In this document: piece after piece, positions 1 through 5,866 of the stretch | Position numbering within the stretch: position 1 is the first letter of the stretch | Layout: every line of letters starts with the position of its first letter | DNA from: an uncultured Prevotella sp. | GTDB taxonomy: Bacteria > Bacteroidota > Bacteroidia > Bacteroidales > Bacteroidaceae | Direction: 5' to 3' | DNA length: 5,866 bases | Assembly: GCA_900318855.1 (NCBI GenBank) | Contig: ONMG01000253.1 | Coordinates: forward strand, 1-5,866 | The notes under the pieces: model-generated | Seen by the model: the letters and a program-made list of their open reading frames with translations, nothing else | What the model was told of the DNA's origin: nothing | Database searches by the model: none | Translations under genes and position numbers: made by a program

Positions 1-2
1 AC

Positions 3-116
3 CGGCTCATCAGCACAGTCAGTGGACCTAAGCAAACGAACTTCATGTCAGACTTGACAGCAATAATCGTTCTTGCTTCATGTTCCGCGGATGCACTGTG
101 CTTGGATAGCGATTAA
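3..116 (+). other. Possible C-terminal end of an upstream gene (unrecognised)
   Basis: An open frame enters from the left edge and ends at a TAA at 114-116, giving about 37 residues (it ends ...ALCLDSD). I do not recognise the sequence. The frame is short enough to be open by chance; the other two forward frames close at about 31 and 57. The only support for a real gene end is the hairpin with a T-run that starts seven bases after the stop. Treat it as a candidate only. The rest of 1-183 shows no gene I can support. Confidence 0.2.
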
Positions 117-122
117 CTAACC

Positions 123-151
123 CACAAGGAATATCCTGTGACCCTGTTTTT
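123..151 (+). terminator. Weak terminator-like hairpin
   Basis: CACA(A)GGA at 123-130 can pair with TCCTGTG at 134-140. This gives a seven-pair stem with one bulged A and a three-base loop. It is followed after six bases by TTTTT at 147-151. The stem is imperfect and AT-containing and the T-run is not adjacent, so this is at best a weak terminator for whatever lies to the left. It also isolates the promoter at 184-215 from upstream transcription. Confidence 0.3.
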
Positions 152-183
152 CATCAGCCACCCTAACATTTATGGGGCAATAG

Positions 184-215
184 TTTGCTCCTTTGTTGAA
201 TAATCAGTAATTTTG
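184..215 (+). promoter_or_regulatory. Bacteroidetes sigma-ABfr-type promoter for the three-gene operon
   Basis: TTTG at 184-187 is separated by exactly 20 bases from TAATTTTG at 208-215. This matches the known Bacteroidetes -33/-7 consensus (TTTG, 19-21 bases, TAnnTTTG). Transcription would begin within a few bases of 219, on top of the first possible ATG of the downstream gene (218). A normal leadered message would therefore have to start translation at the in-frame ATG at 239. No second promoter was seen between the three genes, so this one probably drives all of them. Confidence 0.75.
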
Positions 216-238
216 TCATGCCGAATAATGCGGATACT

Positions 239-1267
239 ATGCAGAATATTTCAAGTTTAGTCCTTTGTCTCCTCAGAAAGGCCGGCTCCGTGGCTGAGTG
301 CGGTGTGCTTCTCTCCGTTTGTCTTTGCTTCGCGGTGGGTGCCGTGGCGCAGACCGATGACCGTTCGTGGGGAGTGATAGATGTCAGTGTGTGCAATCTG
401 CGCAACGCTGCCGATTACGATGCGGGCATGTCCACTCAGGCCTTGCTGGGCATGCCGGTGAAGGTGTCGGGAGAGAACGACTGGCTGCATGTCGTCACCC
501 CTGACGGCTATGAGGCTTGGGTGCATCCTTCCTCGGTTTGGCGTATGACGCGCGCCCAACTCGTCGCCTGGAACCAACGGCCTAAGGTGAACGTAACCGC
601 TTTCTATGGCTTTGTCTATTCCGCTCCCAATGAGCGGTCGAGTCATGTGGGCGATGTCGTAGCCTCCAACCGTCTGGCTCTTTTGGGTAGCAGCCGTTCC
701 TATTGGCATGTGGCCTATCCCGACGGACGCACGGGCTACTTGCCCAAGCGGGCGGCGCAGGAGCTGACGATGTTTCGTCGGCAGGTTTCGCTTTCTGCTG
801 CCTCCCTTCTTGCTACAGCCCTCAGCTTCAATGGCATTCCTTATATGTGGGGTGGCACGAGTACGAAGGGAGTCGACTGCAGTGGCTTTGTCTCTTCCGT
901 GATGCTCATGCACGATGTGGTTATAGCGCGCAACGCCCGTCAGCAGGCCCTCATCGGCGAGCATATTGAGATAGCGCCCGATTTCAGTAACTTGCGTCCC
1001 GGTGATTTGGTGTTCTTCGGCAGTAAGCCCCACGACAACGAACCGGCTCATGTCCACCATGTGGGTATCTATATAGGTAAGGGGCGCTTCATCCACTCGC
1101 TGGGCTGGGTGCACGTGAGCAGCTTGCTTCCTTCCGATCCGCTCTATGACGCTTATAACCGTCATCGGCTGCTCTGGGCTCAGCGAGTGCTGCCCTATGT
1201 CAATAAGACGGCAGCCTTGCGCACTACGGAGCTCTTGCCCTTTTACGGTAGACATCCGGAACAATAG
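239..1267 (+). CDS. Secreted SH3b-SH3b-NlpC/P60 peptidoglycan endopeptidase (YkfC-like)
   Basis: A cysteine peptidase, likely a gamma-D-glutamyl-L-diamino acid endopeptidase that cuts murein stem peptides after L-Ala-D-Glu. Numbered from the ATG at 239 (342 residues), it has an N-terminal signal peptide with a hydrophobic run ending AVA|Q near residue 37. Two SH3-like domains follow (about 43-100 and 114-173), then an NlpC/P60 domain (about 187-320). Catalytic Cys214 sits in VDCSGF, His274 in HHVGIYIG, and His286 in FIHS. This order matches the YkfC family, in which the SH3b domains shape the pocket for a free N-terminal L-Ala; specificity here is inferred from that. It is first in the operon, 45 bases before the dipeptide epimerase, which would process its product. 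An in-frame ATG at 218 would add seven residues but lies at the predicted transcription start, so I prefer 239. No lipobox is seen, so periplasmic location is inferred. Confidence 0.9.
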   Translation: MQNISSLVLCLLRKAGSVAECGVLLSVCLCFAVGAVAQTDDRSWGVIDVSVCNLRNAADYDAGMSTQALLGMPVKVSGENDWLHVVTPDGYEAWVHPSSVWRMTRAQLVAWNQRPKVNVTAFYGFVYSAPNERSSHVGDVVASNRLALLGSSRSYWHVAYPDGRTGYLPKRAAQELTMFRRQVSLSAASLLATALSFNGIPYMWGGTSTKGVDCSGFVSSVMLMHDVVIARNARQQALIGEHIEIAPDFSNLRPGDLVFFGSKPHDNEPAHVHHVGIYIGKGRFIHSLGWVHVSSLLPSDPLYDAYNRHRLLWAQRVLPYVNKTAALRTTELLPFYGRHPEQ

Positions 1268-1312
1268 GGCTTCGTCGAGGAGGCGGCGCTCATCAGAACA
1301 TACAACAGTAAT

Positions 1313-2365
1313 ATGGTAAACATCAATACTCATGGCTTGGGCGGGAAGCTCTCTATGCGCTTCTTCCCTTACGAACTCAAATTGCGGCATACTTTCACGG
1401 TGGCCACCTACTCCCGCACCACAACGCCCGACGTGCAGGTGGAGATAACCTACGAGGGAGTGACGGGCTATGGCGAGGCTTCCATGCCTCAGTATCTCGG
1501 TCAGACGGTGGAGAGTGTGTCAAAGTTTCTCTCCAAGGTCGACCTCAGTCCGTTCACCGATCCCTTCTGCTTGGACGATATCCTCACCTATGTTGACAGC
1601 TTGTCGCCGGGTGACACCGCTGCCAAGGCCGCTGTCGACATTGCCCTCCACGACCTCGTAGGCAAGCTCCTGGGTGCACCCTGGTACCACATCTGGGGAC
1701 TGAACCCGAAGAAGGCTCCGTCGACCACGTTCACCATCGGTATAGACACCCGTGACATGGTGAAACAGAAGACGCGCGAATGCGACAAGAAGTTCAACAT
1801 CCTCAAGGTGAAGCTCGGACGCGACAACGACAAGGAGATGATAGAGACCATTCGTGAGGAGACTTATCTGCCCATAGCGGTCGACGTGAATCAGGGCTGG
1901 AACGATCGCAGCAAAGCCCTCGACATGATTTACTGGCTCCAGCAGCACGGCATCGTCATGGTGGAACAACCCATGCCCAGAGAACAGCGCGACGACATTG
2001 CATGGCTCACCGAGCGCAGTCCCCTGCCCATCTTTGCCGACGAGGCCGTGCAGCGGCTGAGCGACATCAAGGATGTGCAGGGCGCTTATTCGGGTATCAA
2101 CATCAAGCTCATGAAGTGCACGGGTATGCGTGAGGCGTGGAAGATGCTCAACTATGCCCGGGCGGTGGGCATGAAGGTGATGGTGGGCTGCATGACGGAG
2201 ACCTCGTGCGCGGTGTCGGCCGCGGCTCAACTGTCGCCGGCTGTCGACTTCGCCGACCTCGATGGCAACCTGCTCATCTCCAATGACCGCTTCACCGGCA
2301 TGACGGTAGTAAAAGGCCGGATAACCCTTCCCGACCGTCCCGGAATCGGTGTCCGGTTAGTCTGA
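1313..2365 (+). CDS. Dipeptide epimerase (L-Ala-D/L-Glu type, enolase superfamily)
   Basis: Cytosolic Mg-dependent racemase-type enzyme that interconverts L-Ala-D-Glu and L-Ala-L-Glu so that murein dipeptides can be degraded. In 350 residues it shows the full muconate-lactonizing subgroup set: catalytic KVK at 165-167 (ILKVKLG), metal ligands Asp191 (DVNQGW), Glu218 (VEQPMP) and Asp243 (FADEA), and a second catalytic lysine at 265 (NIKLMK). The D-L-D motif at 315-317 matches the DxD that binds the substrate ammonium in Ala-Glu epimerases. The capping-domain strand TPDVQVEITYEGVTGYGEA is typical of the family. There is no signal peptide. The ATG at 1313 has an A-rich upstream context, but family similarity seems to begin only at MRFFPYELKLRH, so the ATG at 1355 (336 residues) is a real alternative. 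The usual GG after the second lysine region reads TGM here, which may be normal for Bacteroidetes members. Substrate scope beyond Ala-Glu cannot be told by eye. Confidence 0.93.
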   Translation: MVNINTHGLGGKLSMRFFPYELKLRHTFTVATYSRTTTPDVQVEITYEGVTGYGEASMPQYLGQTVESVSKFLSKVDLSPFTDPFCLDDILTYVDSLSPGDTAAKAAVDIALHDLVGKLLGAPWYHIWGLNPKKAPSTTFTIGIDTRDMVKQKTRECDKKFNILKVKLGRDNDKEMIETIREETYLPIAVDVNQGWNDRSKALDMIYWLQQHGIVMVEQPMPREQRDDIAWLTERSPLPIFADEAVQRLSDIKDVQGAYSGINIKLMKCTGMREAWKMLNYARAVGMKVMVGCMTETSCAVSAAAQLSPAVDFADLDGNLLISNDRFTGMTVVKGRITLPDRPGIGVRLV

Positions 2366-2385
2366 TTACTTGTGTCTCACCAATA

Positions 2386-3756
2386 ATGTCATTACCCATG
2401 CAGAGTCTTCATCTCGGGTCGTCGTCATGGCAGTACTTCTGCCACTGTGCCCAGTGCATCGTCTTGTGTGTCTCTTTGGCTCCGTCGTCAGTCATGGCTC
2501 AGTCGTATTCGTGGGAGGCCGACTTGAGTCATCGAATAGCAGTCGATTTCAATAAGTCGCGCGCTGAGGTCAAGGCCTACATCCAGCGCTATATCCCCGA
2601 TGTGAGCGACGCTCAGCTCAATAGCTGGGAGCGTAGTGGAGCCTTGGAGATGAGAATCATTAACGGCGAGAAGCGCTATTTCCACAATGCCGCTCCCAAT
2701 CTCTTCCGCATCGACCCTCTGTGCCGCCACCTCCGGGAGCAAAAGGACGGCCCTCTGGTTAATGGCTACGAGACGGTGGATGCCGCGAATGTACCCGCTA
2801 TCCTGTCGAAGGCCAGTGGGAAGCAGCCGTGGGCAGAGCCAAAGCGCATACGCGTCACCTATACGCTGACGGTCAAGGCTAATCGCGTGCCCGCGGGCAA
2901 GATGGTGAGATGCTGGTTGCCGTTCCCGCGTCGTGACGTGGCGCGACAGCAGAAGGTGCGACTCATTACCACATCGCAGAAGCGCTATGTGCTGGCTCCC
3001 GACTCGTGTGCGCATTCCTCACTCTACATGGAACAGCGGGCCCGACGCGGGTGCCCCACAGTGTTCTCGGCGACCTTCGATTATGTGTCTTACGGTTGCT
3101 GGTACGGTCTGAAGCCTGCGGACATCCGGCCTTACGACACCTCTTCGGCCCTTTATCGGCACTATACGTCGGAGCGCAATAGCCATATCGTTTTCACCCC
3201 TCGTCTGCGCCATCTTGCCGACAGTCTTACGGCAGGTGAGCGTAACCCTTTGCTCAAGGCGCGGCGCCTCTTTGAGTGGGTGGCCACTACCTTTCCCTGG
3301 GCCTCAGCCCGAGAGTACTCCACGATAGAGAATATACCGGAGTATGTGCTTGAGAATCGCCATGGCGACTGCGGGCAGGTGACCTTGCTCTTCCTTACAC
3401 TCTGTCGCATCAGCGGCATTCCGGCCCGCTTTGAGAGTGGTTTCATGCTGCACCCGGGGAATGAGAATCTACACGACTGGGGCGAGATTTTCTTTGAAGG
3501 CAAAGGTTGGGTGCCTGTGGATACAAGCTTCGGCATACCCTCTTATGCGAAGAATGATGCAGAACGATACTTCTTTTTGGGAGGCATAGATTCGTGGCGG
3601 ATGGTAGTAAATTCGGATTTTAGTAAGGCGCTATATCCTGCAAAACGCTATCCGCGCAGTGAGACCGTGGACTTCCAGCGCGGGGAAGCAGAGTGGGAGG
3701 GAGGCAATCTCTACTTCGATGACTGGACGTGGAAGATTGAAGTGAAGCACGAGTAA
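2386..3756 (+). CDS. Secreted transglutaminase-like (Cys-His-Asp) protein
   Basis: A 456-residue exported protein of the transglutaminase/protease superfamily. A signal peptide with a cysteine-containing hydrophobic stretch ends VMA|QS near residue 38. Residues about 45-115 form a probably helical region of unknown function, and about 150-235 looks like a beta-rich domain. The transglutaminase core is at about 290-400, with Cys329 in HGDCGQ, His363 in LHDWGE and Asp379 in VPVDTSFG. The triad is complete, so activity is expected. Bacterial members often act as peptidases or amidases rather than cross-linkers, and nothing here decides which. The start is 20 bases after the epimerase stop, so it is co-transcribed. 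That suggests a substrate related to murein peptides, but this is inference. The ATG at 2398 (four residues shorter) gives an equally good signal peptide. Downstream lies a convergent gene pair, so the operon ends here. Confidence 0.88.
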   Translation: MSLPMQSLHLGSSSWQYFCHCAQCIVLCVSLAPSSVMAQSYSWEADLSHRIAVDFNKSRAEVKAYIQRYIPDVSDAQLNSWERSGALEMRIINGEKRYFHNAAPNLFRIDPLCRHLREQKDGPLVNGYETVDAANVPAILSKASGKQPWAEPKRIRVTYTLTVKANRVPAGKMVRCWLPFPRRDVARQQKVRLITTSQKRYVLAPDSCAHSSLYMEQRARRGCPTVFSATFDYVSYGCWYGLKPADIRPYDTSSALYRHYTSERNSHIVFTPRLRHLADSLTAGERNPLLKARRLFEWVATTFPWASAREYSTIENIPEYVLENRHGDCGQVTLLFLTLCRISGIPARFESGFMLHPGNENLHDWGEIFFEGKGWVPVDTSFGIPSYAKNDAERYFFLGGIDSWRMVVNSDFSKALYPAKRYPRSETVDFQRGEAEWEGGNLYFDDWTWKIEVKHE

Positions 3757-3760
3757 GGCT

Positions 3761-3833
3761 TAAAACGACCGACCGGACAGCTGCTGCCCTTCTCTCATGC
3801 TCTTTGAGTTAGGGCGGGTCGCAGTCCGGTCGG
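3761..3833 (-). terminator. Intergenic terminator hairpin between convergent operons
   Basis: CCGACCGGAC at 3769-3778 pairs perfectly over ten bases with GTCCGGTCGG at 3824-3833. An inner five-base pairing joins GCCCT (3786-3790) to AGGGC (3811-3815). Read on the minus strand, the stem starts 24 bases beyond the small gene's stop and is followed by TCGTTTTAAG, so a short T-run lies three bases past the stem. On the plus strand the stem begins 12 bases after the transglutaminase stop but is followed by CAAATAATAG, which is not a T-run. It should therefore work best for the minus-strand operon, and may also end or protect the plus-strand transcript. Confidence 0.6.
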
Positions 3834-3857
3834 CAAATAATAGTGAGGGATTAGTAC

Positions 3858-4085
3858 TTACTCCCATTCGTCCCAAAGTCCGCTGCCATGGGATTTTGCG
3901 TCGGCGGATACATCTTCGCCAGGGTCTTCGCCACCGTAGGATACATGTTCACCGCTTGTTTGCGAACCATTGCCACCAATGGTACCAGCAGCCTTGTTGT
4001 GATTGCTGTTACATATCATATGGCTTACCTCCATCTGGAACAATTCTGTAGTGGGGGCTATATAGAGCTTTCTCATCTGAGTCAT
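3858..4085 (-). CDS. Small Gly-rich acidic protein of unknown function
   Basis: A 75-residue protein that I cannot assign to a function. The N-terminus (MTQMRKLYIAPTTELFQM) is hydrophobic/amphipathic. A single cysteine follows in SHMICNS (residue 25), then a Gly/Ser/Asn-rich middle with IGGNGS, then an acidic stretch (GGEDPGEDVS) and a tryptophan-rich acidic end, LWDEWE. Small proteins with this 'K-Y-I-A-P' opening and an acidic Trp end are, from memory, frequent in Prevotella and Bacteroides and remain hypothetical. The start at 4085 was chosen because GAAGGA lies just upstream (three bases from the ATG) and because it follows the LRR gene's stop by 13 bases; an upstream in-frame ATG at 4124 would overlap that gene. 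The ATG at 4076 is also possible. Close spacing implies translational coupling with the LRR gene, and a hairpin terminator follows 24 bases after its stop. Confidence 0.65.
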   Translation of the reverse strand: MTQMRKLYIAPTTELFQMEVSHMICNSNHNKAAGTIGGNGSQTSGEHVSYGGEDPGEDVSADAKSHGSGLWDEWE

Positions 4086-4098
4086 GATTCCTTCGTTT

Positions 4099-5757
4099 TT
4101 AATGTTTGACCATCTTCTTTCCATTCACGATATAGATGCCGGCCGGCAGTTCTGATAGTGGCTTCACACCGAGACACTGTCCTTGCAGGTTGTAGACGCG
4201 CGCATCACGGGGTTGCGGTCTCTTTAGGGTCTGGATACCCGTTGCCGAAGTACCATCCGTAAAGCCAATGCTCAGCTTGGCGTTCTCGTCCTTCGAGCCG
4301 TCCTTGATTATCTGCCAATAACATCGGTAAGTTGGAATTATGCGGTCGTAGGAGCCCTTCTTGTAGAATGTCATGTGTTTGTTATAGTCACCACCATCTG
4401 CAGGATCGGGATTGGAGAAGAAGAACTCCCCCGCAGCAAGGTGATAGCCGCCATCGGTATATGTGCCGAGCATGCGTACTTCGGTTTTTGAGGCCGAAGG
4501 ATCATCAGAGTCATTCTTGATGCCTACTGTAACGGAGTTCTGCTCGTCGGTGCGCGACTTGTTCTCTTGCGAAGCCTTCACGATGTAGGCAGAGCCTGTG
4601 TTTTTGGGGTCGGCCTTCAGCAGATAGGGGGTGTTTGCCTTCATGATGACACGTCCGTTGGCATCCGGCTGTACGAGTTCGAAGTAGAGATGATAGAAGC
4701 AAGCTTTATCCTTTTCAGAAGCGGCATTGTCGTACTCTGCACTGTTGAGGATGGCAGCTTGTGCACCATCGCCAAACTCTGCTTTCACATCCACGTCTGA
4801 GGGGAAGCAGGCCGTCGTCCACTTCGGTTTGTAGGGATAGAATATAGGGTCCACTACCGTTTGGTCGTCCTTCCTATTCCAGGCATAATGGTTGCCCTGG
4901 TTGGTATAAGTTCCATCGCACGAAGCATCGTAAGAGCCGGTATAGGATGCGTCAACATTGTGCCAGTTGTCGTTGTTCTCGTAGTTAGAATGATAGATAG
5001 CCTCACTCTCTACCCAGAAAGTGCAGTCGTGCACCTGCTGGTCATTCTGCTGTTTCTGTGAACAGAAAGGATACTGGCCTAAAGATCGCTGTTTGCTGCC
5101 CACGAGGTAGACATTGCGCAGACTTTCACATCCATGCAGGAAATAGTTGCCGATGGTAACAAGGTTCTCTGGAATAACCAAAGCCTCGATCTGGTTACAA
5201 TGACAGAGGAAATGGTTACCTACGGTAGTAAGCGTGTTGGGCAAGGAGATGCTGCGCAGAGCTGCACAATATTGGAAGGCGTTGTCGCCAATGGTGGTTA
5301 GGCTGTTACCCAAAGAAATCTCCTGCAGATTCATGCACGACCAGAAAGCGTCTGCACCGATCGTGGTAACCGTGTTGGGCACAATCACCGACTGAATGTC
5401 AGAGGTGGAAGCAAAGACGCCCTTGCCTTCCTCAGTCGTCTCATTGTCAATGCGCGTCACGGTGTAGGTGAGGCCCTTCTCGACCACTTTCTCAGGGATA
5501 ACGAGATGGATCTTGCTATTCACATTAGCGTCCGTCACCTTTGTGTAACCATAGACAGTAATGGTATTCTCGCCGTCATTGTTGTCAATGAAGTACAGTC
5601 CGTAGGCACAGTTTTCCACACCCTGCTGGGTTTCAGCGCCTTCGTTGGTATAATAATGCCAACTGGAGATCTGCGCCTTAGTGGTTAAAGACGTGAGCAA
5701 GGTGGCACAAAGCGCAATAAGCCGCAGCCCAGTCTTTCTGAAATGATTCTTAATCAT
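4099..5757 (-). CDS. BspA-like leucine-rich-repeat surface protein
   Basis: A 552-residue exported protein, probably displayed on the cell surface, where BspA-like proteins bind host or bacterial partners. From the ATG at 5757 a classical signal peptide (basic start, LRLIALCATLL core) ends TKA|Q near residue 29. No lipobox is present. Residues about 114-231 carry five LRR_5-type repeats of 23 residues (F..C..L..I.LPN.LTTIG..A). The middle is rich in Asn, Asp and aromatic residues and is unrecognised. The end (about 508-552), with VYNLQGQ, ELPAGIYIV and NGKKMVKH, resembles the C-terminal sorting tail used by type IX secretion, but is only about 45 residues. An ATG at 5802 would add 15 residues and lengthen the signal-peptide n-region; the 5757 start looks more natural. 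Base composition is visibly less GC-rich than in the plus-strand genes. Its exact ligand cannot be inferred. Confidence 0.85.
   Translation of the reverse strand: MIKNHFRKTGLRLIALCATLLTSLTTKAQISSWHYYTNEGAETQQGVENCAYGLYFIDNNDGENTITVYGYTKVTDANVNSKIHLVIPEKVVEKGLTYTVTRIDNETTEEGKGVFASTSDIQSVIVPNTVTTIGADAFWSCMNLQEISLGNSLTTIGDNAFQYCAALRSISLPNTLTTVGNHFLCHCNQIEALVIPENLVTIGNYFLHGCESLRNVYLVGSKQRSLGQYPFCSQKQQNDQQVHDCTFWVESEAIYHSNYENNDNWHNVDASYTGSYDASCDGTYTNQGNHYAWNRKDDQTVVDPIFYPYKPKWTTACFPSDVDVKAEFGDGAQAAILNSAEYDNAASEKDKACFYHLYFELVQPDANGRVIMKANTPYLLKADPKNTGSAYIVKASQENKSRTDEQNSVTVGIKNDSDDPSASKTEVRMLGTYTDGGYHLAAGEFFFSNPDPADGGDYNKHMTFYKKGSYDRIIPTYRCYWQIIKDGSKDENAKLSIGFTDGTSATGIQTLKRPQPRDARVYNLQGQCLGVKPLSELPAGIYIVNGKKMVKH
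5065..5418 (-). repeat. Five LRR_5 coding repeats, 69-base period
   Basis: This segment codes for five consecutive 23-residue units, the last slightly longer and degenerate. Successive units begin at VFASTSD, FWSCMNL, FQYCAAL, LCHCNQI and LHGCESL. Each carries a hydrophobic beta-strand (SVIVPN, EISLGN, SISLPN, ALVIPE, NVYLVG) followed by a TTIG-like turn in the first four. The DNA copies have diverged, so the repeat is clear at protein level and not as an exact nucleotide repeat. Confidence 0.8.
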
Positions 5758-5824
5758 GCAATGAAGAATTTGTGATGTAGTTGATTTTTTGCTTATAAGC
5801 ATGTAAGCTTACTTCTTTCGGCTG

Positions 5825-5832
5825 CAAAGTTA
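5825..5832 (-). promoter_or_regulatory. Candidate Bacteroidetes -7 box before the LRR gene
   Basis: Read on the minus strand this is TAACTTTG, a match to TAnnTTTG. Transcription would start near 5821, giving a leader of about 64 bases to the ATG at 5757 or about 19 bases to the ATG at 5802. I see no good TTTG at the expected -33 distance (the bases there read TTAAAG), so the promoter is only half supported. It would drive the LRR gene and the small gene behind it. Confidence 0.42.
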
Positions 5833-5866
5833 TAAGTTTCCACTGGTATATCTTTAATATTAATTG

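Noticed and set aside
41..83. Direct repeat CTTCATGT (41-48 and 76-83) and dyad TGTCA-GACT-TGACA (46-59)
   Set aside because: Both are short enough to be chance in this length, and they lie more than 100 bases upstream of the promoter with no linked feature.
257..1390. Long open frame (377 codons) on the minus strand opposite the NlpC/P60 gene
   Set aside because: It runs antisense to a gene with clear catalytic motifs, has no recognisable domain, and is His/Arg-rich as expected from reading codon-biased GC-rich DNA backwards.
1520..2230. Open frame (236 codons) on the minus strand opposite the epimerase
   Set aside because: The same effect: Leu/His/Arg-rich translation with no motif, opposite a well-supported enzyme gene.
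2370..2555. Forward frame with a hydrophobic, signal-like start overlapping the transglutaminase start
   Set aside because: It begins at a TTG, ends after 61 codons and overlaps the real signal-peptide coding region in another frame. I considered a frameshift, but the 2386 frame has its own complete signal peptide.
3797..4109. Plus-strand frames covering the terminator and the small minus-strand gene
   Set aside because: They are Cys/His/Arg-rich, run through the hairpin and have no start context; the minus-strand small gene has a better start, operon position and terminator.
5065..5418. Regular 69-base periodicity as a possible CRISPR or tandem DNA repeat
   Set aside because: The periodicity is explained by 23-residue LRR coding units; the DNA copies are divergent and there are no identical repeats with unique spacers.

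Overview
The window looks like a chromosomal stretch from a Prevotella-like member of the Bacteroidetes. Three signs point there: a near-perfect Bacteroidetes promoter (TTTG-N20-TAnnTTTG) before the first gene, a BspA-like leucine-rich-repeat surface protein with a type IX-secretion-like C-terminal tail, and a short 'KLYIAP...' acidic protein of a type common in that group. The genus is inferred from sequence style, not from a search.

Layout: bases 1-183 hold little. A possible C-terminal end of an upstream gene stops at 116 and is followed by a weak hairpin. Bases 184-3756 (+ strand) form a compact three-gene operon: a secreted two-SH3b NlpC/P60 endopeptidase of the YkfC type, a cytosolic L-Ala-D/L-Glu-type dipeptide epimerase of the enolase superfamily, and a secreted transglutaminase-like (Cys-His-Asp) protein. 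Gaps are 45 and 20 bases. Bases 3757-3857 are a convergent intergenic region with a strong 10-bp stem that should terminate at least the minus-strand transcript. Bases 3858-5866 (- strand) hold a second two-gene unit: the LRR surface protein, then a 75-residue protein of unknown function 13 bases downstream. A promoter -7-like box lies near the right edge.

How the genes work together: the first operon fits salvage of murein stem peptides. The NlpC/P60 enzyme would release L-Ala-gamma-D-Glu outside the cytoplasm. After import by a transporter not present here, the epimerase would convert it to L-Ala-L-Glu, which ordinary peptidases can use. The transglutaminase-like protein probably acts on a related peptide or protein substrate in the periplasm; its role is unknown. 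The minus-strand unit looks functionally separate (cell-surface adhesion or interaction). No mobile element, tRNA, rRNA or CRISPR array was seen. The most open questions are the job of the transglutaminase-like protein inside a salvage operon and of the small Gly-rich/acidic protein coupled to the LRR gene.
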